A DNA stretch of 64,000 nt, from assembly GCF_042656585.1 (NCBI RefSeq), contig NZ_JBHSPG010000023.1; one strand, written 5' to 3'. This document shows, piece after piece, positions 1 through 9,406 of the stretch. The notes beneath the pieces were generated by a model that saw nothing but the letters and a program-made list of their open reading frames with translations, did not search any database and was not told where the DNA came from. This DNA comes from Thalassorhabdus alkalitolerans (GTDB taxonomy: Bacteria > Bacillota > Bacilli > Bacillales > Marinococcaceae). How positions within the stretch are numbered: position 1 is the first letter of the stretch; the number at the start of each line of letters is the position of its first letter. A program made the translations under genes and the position numbers.

Positions 1-1099
1 ATTTAACCAGAATAAACCGGTCTGGTCCCAGTACGAACCTGGTTCTACCTTTAAAATCATCACTCTTGCGGCAGCTCTTGAAGAAAATGAAGTGGATTTG
101 CACAAAGATAATTTTCATGATCCAGGCTATATCGAAGTGTCTGGAAGAAAGCTGCGATGCTGGAAAAAAGGCGGGCATGGACAACAGACATTTTTAGAAG
201 TGGTGCAAAATTCCTGCAACCCCGGGTTTGTTGTACTGGGGGAAAGACTGGGAAAAGACAGGCTTTTTGATTACATTGAAGCGTTTGGGTTTGGGGAGAA
301 AACAGGGATTGACCTTCAAGGAGAAGGGAAAGGAATACTCTTTAACCGAGAAAGGGTAGGACCTTTAGAACAAGCTACGACTGCTTTTGGGCAGGGAGTA
401 TCTGTCACCCCTCTTCAGCAGGTCACTGCCGTGTCAGCAGCAGTAAATGGCGGTTATTTATACCAGCCGTTTCTGGCTAAGGAATGGCTTGATCCTAAAA
501 CGGGAGAAGTCGTGAAAACAAATACCCCTGTAATGAAAAGGCAGATTATTTCAGAAGAGACATCAAAGGAAGTAAGAGAGGCTCTTGAGCACGTCGTTGC
601 CCAGGGAACAGGGAAGGGAGCATTCGTGGATGGGTACAGGGTTGGTGGGAAAACAGGGACGGCACAAAAGGCTAAAGACGGGCGGTACCTGGAAAATAAC
701 CATATCGTATCCTTTATTGGCCTGGCCCCCGCAGATGACCCTGAAATTGTTGTTTATGTGGCGATTGATAATCCTAAAGATACACTTCAGTTTGGAGGCA
801 TCGTAGCGGCTCCGATCGTTGGTAATATTATGGAAGACAGCCTGCGTGCACTCGGGGTGGAGAAAAGAAAGGATCAAGTGGAAAAAGAACTTGCCTGGAA
901 TGATACGCCATTAATAGAAGTTCCGGACCTGGTGGACCTGACACTGCGGGAGGTAAACGAAGCCTACTATCCTTTGGGAATAGAGAAAAGCGGAAGCGGA
1001 GATAGAATTGTTGCCCAGTCTCCCGGACCGGGGGAAAAAGTAGAAGAAGGGTCTACGATCCGTATTTATCTTGATGACAAATCGTCCTCTTCCGATTAA
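1..1099 (+). CDS. spoVD: SpoVD-type penicillin-binding protein, 3' part (5' end outside the window)
   Basis: This is the C-terminal 365 residues of a class B penicillin-binding protein, a transpeptidase that cross-links peptidoglycan outside the membrane. The reading frame is open from base 2, so the gene continues upstream of the window. All three active-site motifs are visible: STFK at 44-55 with the nucleophilic serine, SCN at 212-220 and KTG at 650-658. A single PASTA domain follows, from about VPDLVDLTL to the acidic end. One PASTA domain and the position directly before murE fit SpoVD, the spore cortex enzyme that partners SpoVE, better than the division enzyme PBP2B. That choice rests on synteny and domain count; the family assignment is secure. 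Confidence 0.9.
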   Translation, partial: FNQNKPVWSQYEPGSTFKIITLAAALEENEVDLHKDNFHDPGYIEVSGRKLRCWKKGGHGQQTFLEVVQNSCNPGFVVLGERLGKDRLFDYIEAFGFGEKTGIDLQGEGKGILFNRERVGPLEQATTAFGQGVSVTPLQQVTAVSAAVNGGYLYQPFLAKEWLDPKTGEVVKTNTPVMKRQIISEETSKEVREALEHVVAQGTGKGAFVDGYRVGGKTGTAQKAKDGRYLENNHIVSFIGLAPADDPEIVVYVAIDNPKDTLQFGGIVAAPIVGNIMEDSLRALGVEKRKDQVEKELAWNDTPLIEVPDLVDLTLREVNEAYYPLGIEKSGSGDRIVAQSPGPGEKVEEGSTIRIYLDDKSSSSD

Positions 1100-1213
1100 A
1101 ATGAAAGTTGTGTCATTCAGCCAAGGGAGTCGACCTTGGCTGCTTCTGTTATGGAGAGAATTATAAAATGGTAATCAGTGACAGTAACGATAAAAGAGGA
1201 AAGGACAGTGAAT

Positions 1214-2683
1214 ATGTTATTAAATGATCTTTGCAGCTCTTTGATCAGTTATACAAAAACAGCCCGGGAAAACCCTGACATTACATCCATGGAAATGGAT
1301 TCCCGCAAGGTAACGCCCGGGAGTTTATTCGTGTGCATCAAAGGGTACACGGTAGATGGCCACGAGTATGCAGGCGAGGCAGTAAAGAAAGGAGCAGCTG
1401 CCCTGCTGGCCGAACGAGAGCTCGATGTTAACGTTCCGGTCATCGTAGTACGCGATGTAAAACGGGCGATGGCTGTTTTGTCCAGTGTTTTTTACAATCA
1501 TCCTACAAGAAAAATGCGATTAATAGGGATTACAGGGACAAATGGAAAAACCACAACCACTCATCTGATTGATCATGTGTTAAAAGACAGCGGCCAACAC
1601 ACAGGAATGGTAGGAACTCTCTACACAAAAATAGGTGAAGAAACCATTGAGAACAAAAACACAACACCAGAATCCTTAGTGCTTCAACAAACGTTTGGCA
1701 AGATGGTTTCTCAAAACATAGAAACATGCACCATGGAAGTCTCTTCCCACGCCCTTGATTTGGGGAGAGTGCGGGGATGTGATTTTGATATTGCTGTATT
1801 CACAAACCTGACAAAAGACCACTTAGATTATCATGAAACAATGGAAGCATATAAGCAGGCAAAAGGATTACTGTTTGCACAGCTTGGAAATCATTATGAA
1901 GGAAGAGGGAAAACAGCTGTCTTAAATGCCGATGATCCAGCTTCAAGCTTATATGAAAGAATGACTTCAGCGCAGGTTCTTACATACGGAATTAAAAACG
2001 AAAGTGACATTAAAGCAGAAAACATTGCCATAAGGCCATGGGGCACATCGTTTGAAGCAGTGACCCCTTGGGGGAAAGAAACATTTTCCTTGAAGTTAAT
2101 TGGTATGTTCAGTGTGTATAATGCCTTAGCAGCAATTACAGCCTCTCTTCTTTCAAATATCTCACTCGCGGATATTAAGAGAAGTCTTGAAGCTATTGAA
2201 GGAGTAGACGGACGTTTTGAAACAGTAGATGCCGGACAGGATTTCACTGTCGTTGTTGACTACGCTCATACCCCGGATTCATTAGAAAATGTCTTAAAGA
2301 CAGTCAAAGAGATGGCAGAAAAAAACATTTATGTGATCGTAGGATGCGGAGGGGACAGAGATAAGACCAAACGGCCGGAGATGGCAGCTATTGCCTCTGA
2401 GTTTGCCGATACTGCCATCTTTACTTCTGATAACCCTAGAAGCGAAGATCCCAAAGCGATCCTTGAGGATATGGTGAAGGGCGTCGAGAAGTCAAATTAC
2501 ACTGTGATTGAAAGCAGAAAGGAAGCCATTGAACATGCTGTGCATTCAGCTGCCGCCAAAGATATCATTGTCATTGCCGGAAAAGGACACGAAACCTACC
2601 AGATCATAGGCAGTGAAGTGCTTACGTTTGATGACCGGGAAGAAGCAAGAAAAGCAATTAAAAAGATAAAAGCTGATAGATAG
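1214..2683 (+). CDS. murE: UDP-N-acetylmuramoyl-tripeptide synthetase, meso-diaminopimelate adding
   Basis: MurE adds the third stem-peptide residue to UDP-MurNAc-L-Ala-D-Glu in the cytoplasm, using ATP. The ATP loop GTNGKTTT is at about residues 108-115. A DNPR motif lies at about 406-409, which in this family recognises meso-diaminopimelate rather than lysine, so the wall is predicted to be of the direct mDAP type. The start at ATG 1214 (489 residues) is preferred because GAGGAAAGG lies 10 to 18 bases upstream and the first residues then align with the B. subtilis protein. An in-frame GTG at 1178 would add 12 residues without a better ribosome site. It follows spoVD by 114 bases, without a clear terminator between them. 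Confidence 0.95.
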   Translation: MLLNDLCSSLISYTKTARENPDITSMEMDSRKVTPGSLFVCIKGYTVDGHEYAGEAVKKGAAALLAERELDVNVPVIVVRDVKRAMAVLSSVFYNHPTRKMRLIGITGTNGKTTTTHLIDHVLKDSGQHTGMVGTLYTKIGEETIENKNTTPESLVLQQTFGKMVSQNIETCTMEVSSHALDLGRVRGCDFDIAVFTNLTKDHLDYHETMEAYKQAKGLLFAQLGNHYEGRGKTAVLNADDPASSLYERMTSAQVLTYGIKNESDIKAENIAIRPWGTSFEAVTPWGKETFSLKLIGMFSVYNALAAITASLLSNISLADIKRSLEAIEGVDGRFETVDAGQDFTVVVDYAHTPDSLENVLKTVKEMAEKNIYVIVGCGGDRDKTKRPEMAAIASEFADTAIFTSDNPRSEDPKAILEDMVKGVEKSNYTVIESRKEAIEHAVHSAAAKDIIVIAGKGHETYQIIGSEVLTFDDREEARKAIKKIKADR

Positions 2684-2721
2684 ATTATGGATGTTTTTAG
2701 TCATGGAAGGAGAGAGCAACC

Positions 2722-3699
2722 GTGGTTGCACAGTCAATACTTATTACGTTAATAGCAGGGTTTCTTATAGCGGTCTTATTATCCCCTATCATGATTCCTA
2801 TGCTGAGAAGGTTAAAATTTGGCCAGGCGATTAGAGATGAAGGGCCTAAATCTCACCAGAAAAAGAGCGGGACTCCTACTATGGGAGGAGTCATGATCCT
2901 CCTGTCAGTCCTTATTACTACTCTATTGATGACTTCTATATTTCTGGAAGTCACCGTTGAAGTCTGGCTTCTTCTCCTTGTAACGATTGGTTTTGGAGTA
3001 CTTGGGTTTCTCGATGATTTTATAAAAGTAGTGATGAAACGGAATCTAGGGTTAACATCAAAGCAAAAGCTCGCTGGACAGCTGGTTATTTCAGTTATCT
3101 TCTATGTAGTTCTTGCCCAATCAGGATTTTCTACAGAAGTTACAATTCCAGGCACAGGCATGGGAATCGACTTTGGAATTGCGTATTTGATTCTTGTGAT
3201 TCTTATGCTCGTGGGAGCTTCTAACGCGGTGAACCTTACTGATGGGTTAGATGGTCTCCTTGCTGGTACCGGGGCTATTGCCTTTGGAGCCTTCGCTGTC
3301 CTTGCTTGGAATGCTGGCATGGGAGAAGTGGCTGTATTTAGTGCAGCGGTCGTCGGAGCCGTTCTAGGGTTTTTAGTTTTCAATGCTCACCCGGCAAAGG
3401 TGTTTATGGGAGATACAGGATCCCTTGCATTAGGAGGAGCTATTGCAGCTATAGCGATCATTACAAAGATGGAAATTCTCCTTATTATCATCGGAGGAGT
3501 ATTTGTGATAGAAACTCTTTCTGTCATTATTCAAGTCCTCTCTTTTAAGCTTAGGGGAAAAAGAATTTTTAAAATGAGCCCACTTCATCACCATTACGAG
3601 TTAAGCGGCTGGTCCGAGTGGAGAGTTGTCATGACCTTTTGGCTGGCGGGACTCATTTTTGCAGTGTTAGGCATTTATATTGAGGTGTGGATAACATGA
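2722..3699 (+). CDS. mraY: Phospho-N-acetylmuramoyl-pentapeptide transferase
   Basis: MraY transfers phospho-MurNAc-pentapeptide to undecaprenyl phosphate, making lipid I at the inner face of the membrane. The 325-residue protein is hydrophobic, with about ten predicted membrane segments. It shows family landmarks: the SHQKKSGTPTMGG loop near residue 45, a GFLDDFIK aspartate pair near residue 100, NLTDGLDGL near 173, and the HHHYE histidine motif near residue 290. The start is a GTG behind GGAAGGAGAG; no ATG is available nearby and the N-terminus matches the usual family length of about 324. Its stop overlaps the murD start (ATGA), so the two are probably translationally coupled. Confidence 0.96.
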   Translation: MVAQSILITLIAGFLIAVLLSPIMIPMLRRLKFGQAIRDEGPKSHQKKSGTPTMGGVMILLSVLITTLLMTSIFLEVTVEVWLLLLVTIGFGVLGFLDDFIKVVMKRNLGLTSKQKLAGQLVISVIFYVVLAQSGFSTEVTIPGTGMGIDFGIAYLILVILMLVGASNAVNLTDGLDGLLAGTGAIAFGAFAVLAWNAGMGEVAVFSAAVVGAVLGFLVFNAHPAKVFMGDTGSLALGGAIAAIAIITKMEILLIIIGGVFVIETLSVIIQVLSFKLRGKRIFKMSPLHHHYELSGWSEWRVVMTFWLAGLIFAVLGIYIEVWIT

Positions 3700-5048
3700 A
3701 ACAAATAAAAGATTTTGAAAATAAGGCGGTTCTTGTCCTTGGCCTGGCAAAAAGCGGAATGGCTGCAGCCCGGCTCTTAAAAAAATTGGGGGCCAACGTA
3801 ACCGTAAACGATGCAAAGGATCTGGCGGGAACCGAAGAAGAAAAGGCTCTCCGCAAGGAGGGAATTACACTCGTGTCAGGAGGGCATCCTGCTTCTCTGC
3901 TTGACGAAGCAGATTATGTGGTTAAAAATCCGGGTATCCCTTATCACAACCCTCTAGTCAGTGAAGCTGTAAACAGGAACCTGCCTGTAGTCACTGAAAT
4001 TGAATTGGCTTCCCTTGTTTGTGAAGGAGACATAGTGTCTATCTCGGGATCCAATGGAAAAACAACTACAACTACACTTTTATATGAGATGTTAAAAGGA
4101 AACGAGAATAAAAAGCCTTGGATTGCAGGTAACATTGGAACGGTAGCCTGTGAAGTTGCCCAGGAGGTAAAAGCACAGGATATCATGGTCACGGAAGTAT
4201 CAAGCTTTCAGCTAAAAGGAACAAAGGATTTTCACCCTCACGTAGCTGTTTTACTTAATATTTTTGATGCTCATCTTGATTATCACGGAGACCGCCTGGA
4301 TTATGAACAGTCAAAGGGGAAAATGTTTAGTAACATGACCTCCGAGGATGTCATTATTTACAATAGTGATGACCCAGTGGTTGAAACATTGGCGAAACAT
4401 TCAAAAGCGCAGCTCGTTCCTTTCTCTGCTTCCTCCAAGCAGTCTGAAGGTGCTTATGTGGAAAATGGATGGATTACCTTTAAAGAAGAGTCCATCCTTT
4501 CTCTTAAAGAAGCGTCGCTTCCTGGAGCTCATAATGTAGAAAACATGCTTGCTGCCGTAGCTGCGGCTAAAATTCTCGGGGGCTCTACCACCCAAATTAT
4601 AGATGTTCTGAAAACGTTCAACGGTGTAAAACATCGTCTGCAATTTGTCGGGAACCTCAATGGAAGAAAAATATATAATGATTCTAAAGCGACTAATATT
4701 CTTGCTACTCAAAAAGCACTCTCTTCTTTTACACAGCCTGTTGTCCTTTTGGCCGGAGGGCTGGACAGAGGGAATTCATTTGATGATTTAATTCCGTATC
4801 TGGCCAAAGTTAAAGGAGTCGTCACATACGGGGAGACCAAAGGGAAGATTGCAGAAGCTGCCTATGAGGCAGATGTAAGCAATATTGAGAAGCAAAATAC
4901 ACTGGAAGAAGCAGTGAAAACAGCATATAAATTGACTGAAGAGGGTGATGTGCTTCTTCTCTCTCCAGCCTGCGCTTCCTGGGATCAATTTAAAACTTTT
5001 GAGGAGCGGGGAGAGACGTTTATTAAAGCTGTACAGCATCTCCAGTAA
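3696..5048 (+). CDS. murD: UDP-N-acetylmuramoylalanine--D-glutamate ligase
   Basis: MurD adds D-glutamate to UDP-MurNAc-L-alanine in the cytoplasm, the step before MurE. The N-terminal region has a Rossmann-like VLVLGLAKSG motif. The ATP loop SGSNGKTTTTT is near residue 115, and the central domain has the family DAHLDYHG segment. With ATG 3696 as start the protein has 450 residues, against about 451 in B. subtilis; GAGGTG lies just upstream inside mraY. A GTG at 3687 is in frame but would move the start away from the ATGA overlap with the mraY stop. The C-terminal domain, including the SPACASWDQF segment, is intact. Confidence 0.96.
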   Translation: MKQIKDFENKAVLVLGLAKSGMAAARLLKKLGANVTVNDAKDLAGTEEEKALRKEGITLVSGGHPASLLDEADYVVKNPGIPYHNPLVSEAVNRNLPVVTEIELASLVCEGDIVSISGSNGKTTTTTLLYEMLKGNENKKPWIAGNIGTVACEVAQEVKAQDIMVTEVSSFQLKGTKDFHPHVAVLLNIFDAHLDYHGDRLDYEQSKGKMFSNMTSEDVIIYNSDDPVVETLAKHSKAQLVPFSASSKQSEGAYVENGWITFKEESILSLKEASLPGAHNVENMLAAVAAAKILGGSTTQIIDVLKTFNGVKHRLQFVGNLNGRKIYNDSKATNILATQKALSSFTQPVVLLAGGLDRGNSFDDLIPYLAKVKGVVTYGETKGKIAEAAYEADVSNIEKQNTLEEAVKTAYKLTEEGDVLLLSPACASWDQFKTFEERGETFIKAVQHLQ

Positions 5049-5155
5049 AGTAACTTATTTACCCGGCTATCTAAGAGCATGTTCGGGCATGTCTTGCATA
5101 CATTTTAGAGAGGCAGACCTTGTCTTCCTACTCTACTTTGCAAGAGGTGACGGCC

Positions 5156-6256
5156 TTGTCAAAAACTACTCGGATGCCCGACTTTCTTTTACTTGGCGCA
5201 ACACTGCTTTTACTGATTATAGGAATATTAATGGTGTACAGTGCCAGCTCAGCATGGGGTGTATATAAATTTGATGATCCTTTCTATTTCGCAAAGCGCC
5301 AGCTTTTATTTGCCGGAGCTGGACTGGCGGCCATGTACGTTACAGCAAAGGTAGATTATTGGACGTGGCAGAGCTGGTCGAAGCTGCTTTTAATTATATG
5401 CTTTATTCTCCTGCTGATTGTACTGATCCCTGGTGTGGGGCTTATGCGGGGAGGAGCAAGAAGCTGGCTGGGGATTGGTGCTTTTTCTATTCAGCCCTCT
5501 GAATTTATGAAACTGGCCATGATTATTTTCCTGGCCAGGTACTTATCCAGGCACCAAAAGAAAATTACAAAATTCAAAGAAGGTCTCCTACCTACTTTAC
5601 TGCTGATCTTTACAGCCTTTGGACTCATAATGCTCCAGCCTGATTTAGGAACCGGAGCTGTCATGGTCGCTACTTGTGTGGTTATGATCTTTGTATCAGG
5701 AGCTAGAATCAGCCATTTTGTCTGGTTAGGAGTAGTTGGAGCCGCCGGTTTTGTAGCTTTGATTGCGTCAGCTCCTTATCGTATTAAGAGAATTACCTCT
5801 TTTTTAGACCCATGGTCAGATCCTTTAGGGAGCGGATTTCAAATCATTCAATCCTTGTATGCTATCGGCCCCGGCGGGTTGTTTGGGATGGGCTTTGGGG
5901 AAAGCAGGCAGAAATACTTTTACCTGCCGGAGCCTCAGACAGATTTTATTTTTGCTATTATTGCAGAAGAAGGCGGTTATATAGCCGGAGTAGTTATTAT
6001 TCTTTTATTCACCATCGTCATGTGGAGGGGGATACGCATCTCACTCGGAGCTCCAGACATGTACGGTGCCCTTCTTGCAGTTGGGATAGTAGGGATGCTG
6101 CTCATACAGGTTATGATTAACGTAGGAGTGGTGACAGGTTTATTTCCGGTCACAGGCATCACCTTGCCTTTTCTCAGCTATGGAGGATCTTCTTTAACAT
6201 TAATGCTGCTTGCCATAGGGATTTTGCTTAATATAAGCATACAGGCAAAGCACTAG
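5156..6256 (+). CDS. spoVE: SpoVE, SEDS-family peptidoglycan polymerase of the spore cortex
   Basis: This is a SEDS-family (FtsW/RodA/SpoVE) membrane glycosyltransferase that polymerises lipid II and works with a class B PBP, here probably SpoVD. About ten membrane segments are predicted. Family signatures include SIQPSEFMKL, LQPDLGTG, the PWSDPLGSGFQIIQS loop and the end motif TLPFLSYGGSS. The start is taken as TTG 5156, five bases after AAGAGGTGA, because it gives 366 residues and an N-terminus (MSKTTRMPDF) that aligns with B. subtilis SpoVE. An upstream in-frame TTG at 5120 is possible but fits less well. The position between murD and murG supports SpoVE over FtsW. Confidence 0.92.
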   Translation: MSKTTRMPDFLLLGATLLLLIIGILMVYSASSAWGVYKFDDPFYFAKRQLLFAGAGLAAMYVTAKVDYWTWQSWSKLLLIICFILLLIVLIPGVGLMRGGARSWLGIGAFSIQPSEFMKLAMIIFLARYLSRHQKKITKFKEGLLPTLLLIFTAFGLIMLQPDLGTGAVMVATCVVMIFVSGARISHFVWLGVVGAAGFVALIASAPYRIKRITSFLDPWSDPLGSGFQIIQSLYAIGPGGLFGMGFGESRQKYFYLPEPQTDFIFAIIAEEGGYIAGVVIILLFTIVMWRGIRISLGAPDMYGALLAVGIVGMLLIQVMINVGVVTGLFPVTGITLPFLSYGGSSLTLMLLAIGILLNISIQAKH

Positions 6257-6290
6257 CATCATTAGAAGCCTAGTTAAGGAGAGTTTACAC

Positions 6291-7394
6291 ATGAAAATTG
6301 TTGTAACCGGGGGAGGAACAGGGGGCCATATTTACCCTGCTCTTGCCTTGATTAAAGAAATAAAAGAAATCGATCCAGCAAGTGAATTTTTGTATATTGG
6401 TACGAAAAAGGGATTAGAAAGCGACATTGTGCCTCGTGAGGGCATTCCTTTTGAAACAGTGGAAATTACTGGTTTTAAAAGGAAGCTGTCTTTGGAAAAT
6501 GTGAAAACAGTAATGAGATTCGTCAAAGGAACCAGACGTGCAAAAAAGCTGATTAAGGACTTTAAAGCTGACGCTGTGATAGGAACCGGAGGGTATGTAG
6601 CGGGACCGGTTGTCTTTGCAGCAGCAAAGCTTGGGATTCCAACTCTTGTACATGAACAAAACAGTGTTCCAGGTTTAACAAATAAGTTTTTAAGCAGATA
6701 TGTAGATAAGGTAGCCATTTCTTTTAAGGAGTCTTCCTCTTTTTTTCCAAAGGAGAAAGTAGTATTTACCGGAAATCCCCGCGCTTCGGAAGCAGTTCGG
6801 GCAGCAGGCTCTAATCCTCTTCCGGAAATGGGTCTTGATCCACATAAAAAGGTCGTGCTAGTGGTTGGAGGAAGCCGGGGAGCCCGGCCGATCAATGAGG
6901 CGTTTTTAGAAGCGCTGCCCGAAGCGGGAAAACAAAAATGGCAGTTTTTGTATGTTACTGGTGCTGTCCACTATGATAAAGTGATGGAAGAAGTGGATAA
7001 GGCGGGAAACCCAAGTAATGTAGTCATTAAACCATTCATTCACAATATGCCTGCGGTGTTGTCAAACGTTGATGTGATTGTAACAAGAGCAGGAGCGACC
7101 ACACTAGCGGAAATCACAGCTTTAGGGCTGCCTTCCATTTTAATTCCAAGCCCTTATGTAACCAATAACCATCAGGAAAAAAATGCCCGCAGCCTCAGCG
7201 ATAATGGTGCAGCGGTTATTCGTCTGGAAAAAGAAATGAACGGTAATATGCTTTTAAAAGATGTGGAAGATATTTTAGGGACGGAAGCGACCTGGGAGAG
7301 AATGAATAGGTCGGCAAAAGAGCTGGCTATGCCGGATTCAGCAAAACAAATTTACAATCTTATCCAAAGCCTTGTGAAGCCGGTCGGCAAATAG
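6291..7394 (+). CDS. murG: Lipid II synthase (UDP-GlcNAc transferase)
   Basis: MurG adds N-acetylglucosamine from UDP-GlcNAc to lipid I, producing lipid II on the cytoplasmic side of the membrane. The 367-residue protein opens with the glycine-rich GGTGGHIYPALA motif. It contains a second glycine loop (VVGGSRGARPINE) in the C-terminal half and the nucleotide-sugar site around TRAGATTLAEI. The start is ATG 6291 with AAGGAGAG seven bases upstream. It follows spoVE by 34 bases and precedes murB by 43, so it is read as part of the same cell wall operon. Confidence 0.96.
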   Translation: MKIVVTGGGTGGHIYPALALIKEIKEIDPASEFLYIGTKKGLESDIVPREGIPFETVEITGFKRKLSLENVKTVMRFVKGTRRAKKLIKDFKADAVIGTGGYVAGPVVFAAAKLGIPTLVHEQNSVPGLTNKFLSRYVDKVAISFKESSSFFPKEKVVFTGNPRASEAVRAAGSNPLPEMGLDPHKKVVLVVGGSRGARPINEAFLEALPEAGKQKWQFLYVTGAVHYDKVMEEVDKAGNPSNVVIKPFIHNMPAVLSNVDVIVTRAGATTLAEITALGLPSILIPSPYVTNNHQEKNARSLSDNGAAVIRLEKEMNGNMLLKDVEDILGTEATWERMNRSAKELAMPDSAKQIYNLIQSLVKPVGK

Positions 7395-7437
7395 TTACTC
7401 AGAGGGCAGAGAATGAAAAAAGAGAGGTGCCTTTTAT

Positions 7438-8340
7438 ATGAAAGAGATTATTGAGGAACTTCAAGATGCGCAAATTGGGAAAGTAAAAGAAAGTGAGCCT
7501 TTATCGAAACATACAACCTGGAAAATAGGCGGACCTGCTGATGTGTTAGTAGAGCCTGCCGGTATAGAGGAAATGAAAAAGACCATGGAAATCATTCAAA
7601 AGCATAATGTTCCTTGGCGGGCAATCGGCAGAGGGTCAAATTTATTAGTAGATGACAAAGGAATTGAAGGAGTTGTGATCAAGCTCGGAGAAAATATAAG
7701 TCATCTGGAAATTGGAGACGGGGAGATCAGAGTAGGCGGTGGATATTCCATTATTAAGCTGGCTACGATTATCAGTAAAAAAGGTCTCTCTGGTCTTGAG
7801 TTTGCCGGAGGCATTCCTGGAACGGTAGGCGGAGCAGTATTTATGAACGCGGGGGCTCACGGCTCTGACATGAATAAAATATTGATCAAAGCTCATGTGT
7901 TATACCCCGACGGGACAATGAAATGGATTGCAAAAGAAGACATGGGATTTTCTTACCGGACATCCAGGCTGCAAAAGGAAAAAGGCATCTGCCTGGAAGC
8001 TGTTCTTGAAATTAAAGAGGGAAACAAGGATGAGATTGTATCAGAAATGCAGAAAAATAAAGATTACCGAAGAAACACTCAGCCATGGAAGGACCCGTGT
8101 GCTGGCAGTGTGTTTCGCAACCCTCTTCCAGATCATGCAGGAAAGCTCATTGAAGAAGCTGGCTTAAAGGGCTACCGTATTGGCGGAGCTCAAATCTCTG
8201 AAATGCATGGAAATTTCATTGTCAATATCGATAATGCCCAGGCAGCAGATGTGTTAGCACTCATTGATCACGTGAAGACAACCATCAAGGAAAAAAATAA
8301 CGTTGAGATGCACACTGAAGTAGAAATTGTCAAAAGGTAA
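7438..8340 (+). CDS. murB: UDP-N-acetylenolpyruvoylglucosamine reductase
   Basis: MurB reduces UDP-GlcNAc-enolpyruvate to UDP-MurNAc with NADPH and FAD, the second committed step of wall precursor synthesis. Seen in the 300-residue protein are the N-terminal HTTWKIGGPADVL segment and RGSNLLV of the FAD-binding domain. The central GIPGTVGGAVFMNAGAHG glycine run and the GSVFRNP motif with the catalytic serine are also present. The length and lack of the extra insert fit the short (type II) MurB of Firmicutes. The start is ATG 7438 after a GAGAGG site. A GGACAGA/TCTGTCC inverted repeat lies between its stop and divIB but lacks a T run, so read-through is expected. Confidence 0.95.
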   Translation: MKEIIEELQDAQIGKVKESEPLSKHTTWKIGGPADVLVEPAGIEEMKKTMEIIQKHNVPWRAIGRGSNLLVDDKGIEGVVIKLGENISHLEIGDGEIRVGGGYSIIKLATIISKKGLSGLEFAGGIPGTVGGAVFMNAGAHGSDMNKILIKAHVLYPDGTMKWIAKEDMGFSYRTSRLQKEKGICLEAVLEIKEGNKDEIVSEMQKNKDYRRNTQPWKDPCAGSVFRNPLPDHAGKLIEEAGLKGYRIGGAQISEMHGNFIVNIDNAQAADVLALIDHVKTTIKEKNNVEMHTEVEIVKR

Positions 8341-8476
8341 AGAGTAACAAAGAGGGACAGACAAGATTATTTTTGAAATGGTGCTCTGTCCTTCCTTACA
8401 AACCATATGAGCATTTCCCCAAAATATGCCTCTGTACAGGAGGAAACGAGCGGGAAGGATTGGGGGAGAAAAAAAG

Positions 8477-9310
8477 ATGTCAGACAAAAAAGTCGTTACC
8501 TTGGATAATGCGAACACAGCCTTGCACGAACAGCGAAAGAAGAGAGCCAACCGCCGCCTTATTACATACCTGTCCATCTTTTTTTTCCTTATACTATTGG
8601 TTGTGTATTTCCAATCCCCGTTAAGTCACGTAAGGAATATCCAAGTAGCAGGCGAGCAATATGTTCAGGCAGAAGAAATAGAAAAAGCCAGCAATGTAAA
8701 AAAAGGGACAAGCATATGGAATGTCGACATGACGCAGGCAGAGGAAAGAGTAAGAGAGTTTTCTGAAATAGAGAATGTGAACATTCAGCGGTCACTTCCC
8801 GCAACGATAGCCATTGAAGTAGAAGAATATCCCCGTATTGCCTATGTTAAGAATGGTGATGAATACCTGCCTGTATTAAGAAACGGAAAGACTTTACAGA
8901 ATGCTGCCAGAGCTTCGGTTCCAGGTGACGCGCCGGTGCTCTCAGGATTTTCTTCCATAGAAATTTTAGAGGAGTTTTCTGCAGAACTTGGAGAAGTAGG
9001 GGAGGGAATCTTAAACCGCATCTCCGAAATCCATCATGTGCCCGATGACGAAGATCCTCTCCGGCTGCTAATGTATATGAATGATGGTTTGCAGGTAGAG
9101 TCTACGATAAGAAACTTCTCAGACCATATGACTCCTTATCCCGTAGTAGCTAAAGAAATTGACCCTGAAGCTGCAGGAGTTCTCCATATGAAAATGACTC
9201 CTTATTTTGAAGCATTTGAGGAAGAAGCTGAAATGTCAGATGAAGGACTAGAGGAAACAGTAGAAGAGGGGGCTGGTGAAGTAGAGGAAGGAAATGCAGA
9301 GGAAGAGTAG
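8477..9310 (+). CDS. divIB: Cell division protein DivIB (FtsQ family)
   Basis: DivIB is a single-pass membrane protein of the divisome, holding DivIC and FtsL at the septum. After a basic cytoplasmic head (residues about 1-40, RKKRANRRL) comes one membrane helix. A POTRA-like domain follows, starting near SHVRNIQVAGEQYV, and then the beta domain ending near MTPYFEAFEEE. The last 30 or so residues are an almost pure glutamate/glycine tail, more acidic than in B. subtilis. The start at ATG 8477 is chosen for the GGGGGAGAA just upstream (277 residues); an ATG at 8426 would add 17 residues with no good ribosome site. It is the last gene before a strong terminator. Confidence 0.93.
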   Translation: MSDKKVVTLDNANTALHEQRKKRANRRLITYLSIFFFLILLVVYFQSPLSHVRNIQVAGEQYVQAEEIEKASNVKKGTSIWNVDMTQAEERVREFSEIENVNIQRSLPATIAIEVEEYPRIAYVKNGDEYLPVLRNGKTLQNAARASVPGDAPVLSGFSSIEILEEFSAELGEVGEGILNRISEIHHVPDDEDPLRLLMYMNDGLQVESTIRNFSDHMTPYPVVAKEIDPEAAGVLHMKMTPYFEAFEEEAEMSDEGLEETVEEGAGEVEEGNAEEE

Positions 9311-9354
9311 TCCAGAGGTGGGGCAAATTTCCACAAAGTGAATGTAAAAGCAAA

Positions 9355-9406
9355 GGAGAGAGGTTCTTAATCTGAATACAAAGATAGAACCTTTCTCCTG
9401 TTTTTT
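9355..9406 (+). terminator. Strong intrinsic terminator after divIB
   Basis: A 13-bp stem (9355-9367 with 9386-9398, one G-T pair) is followed by TG and a run of six T. It closes the spoVD-to-divIB transcription unit and separates it from ftsA. Confidence 0.9.

Noticed and set aside
6332..6895. 187-codon minus-strand frame opposite murG
   Set aside because: Shadow of a strongly coding gene on the plus strand; no independent evidence.
8341..8400. Inverted repeat GGACAGA/TCTGTCC after murB as a terminator
   Set aside because: The loop is long and no T run follows, so termination is unlikely; divIB is expected to be read from the same transcript.
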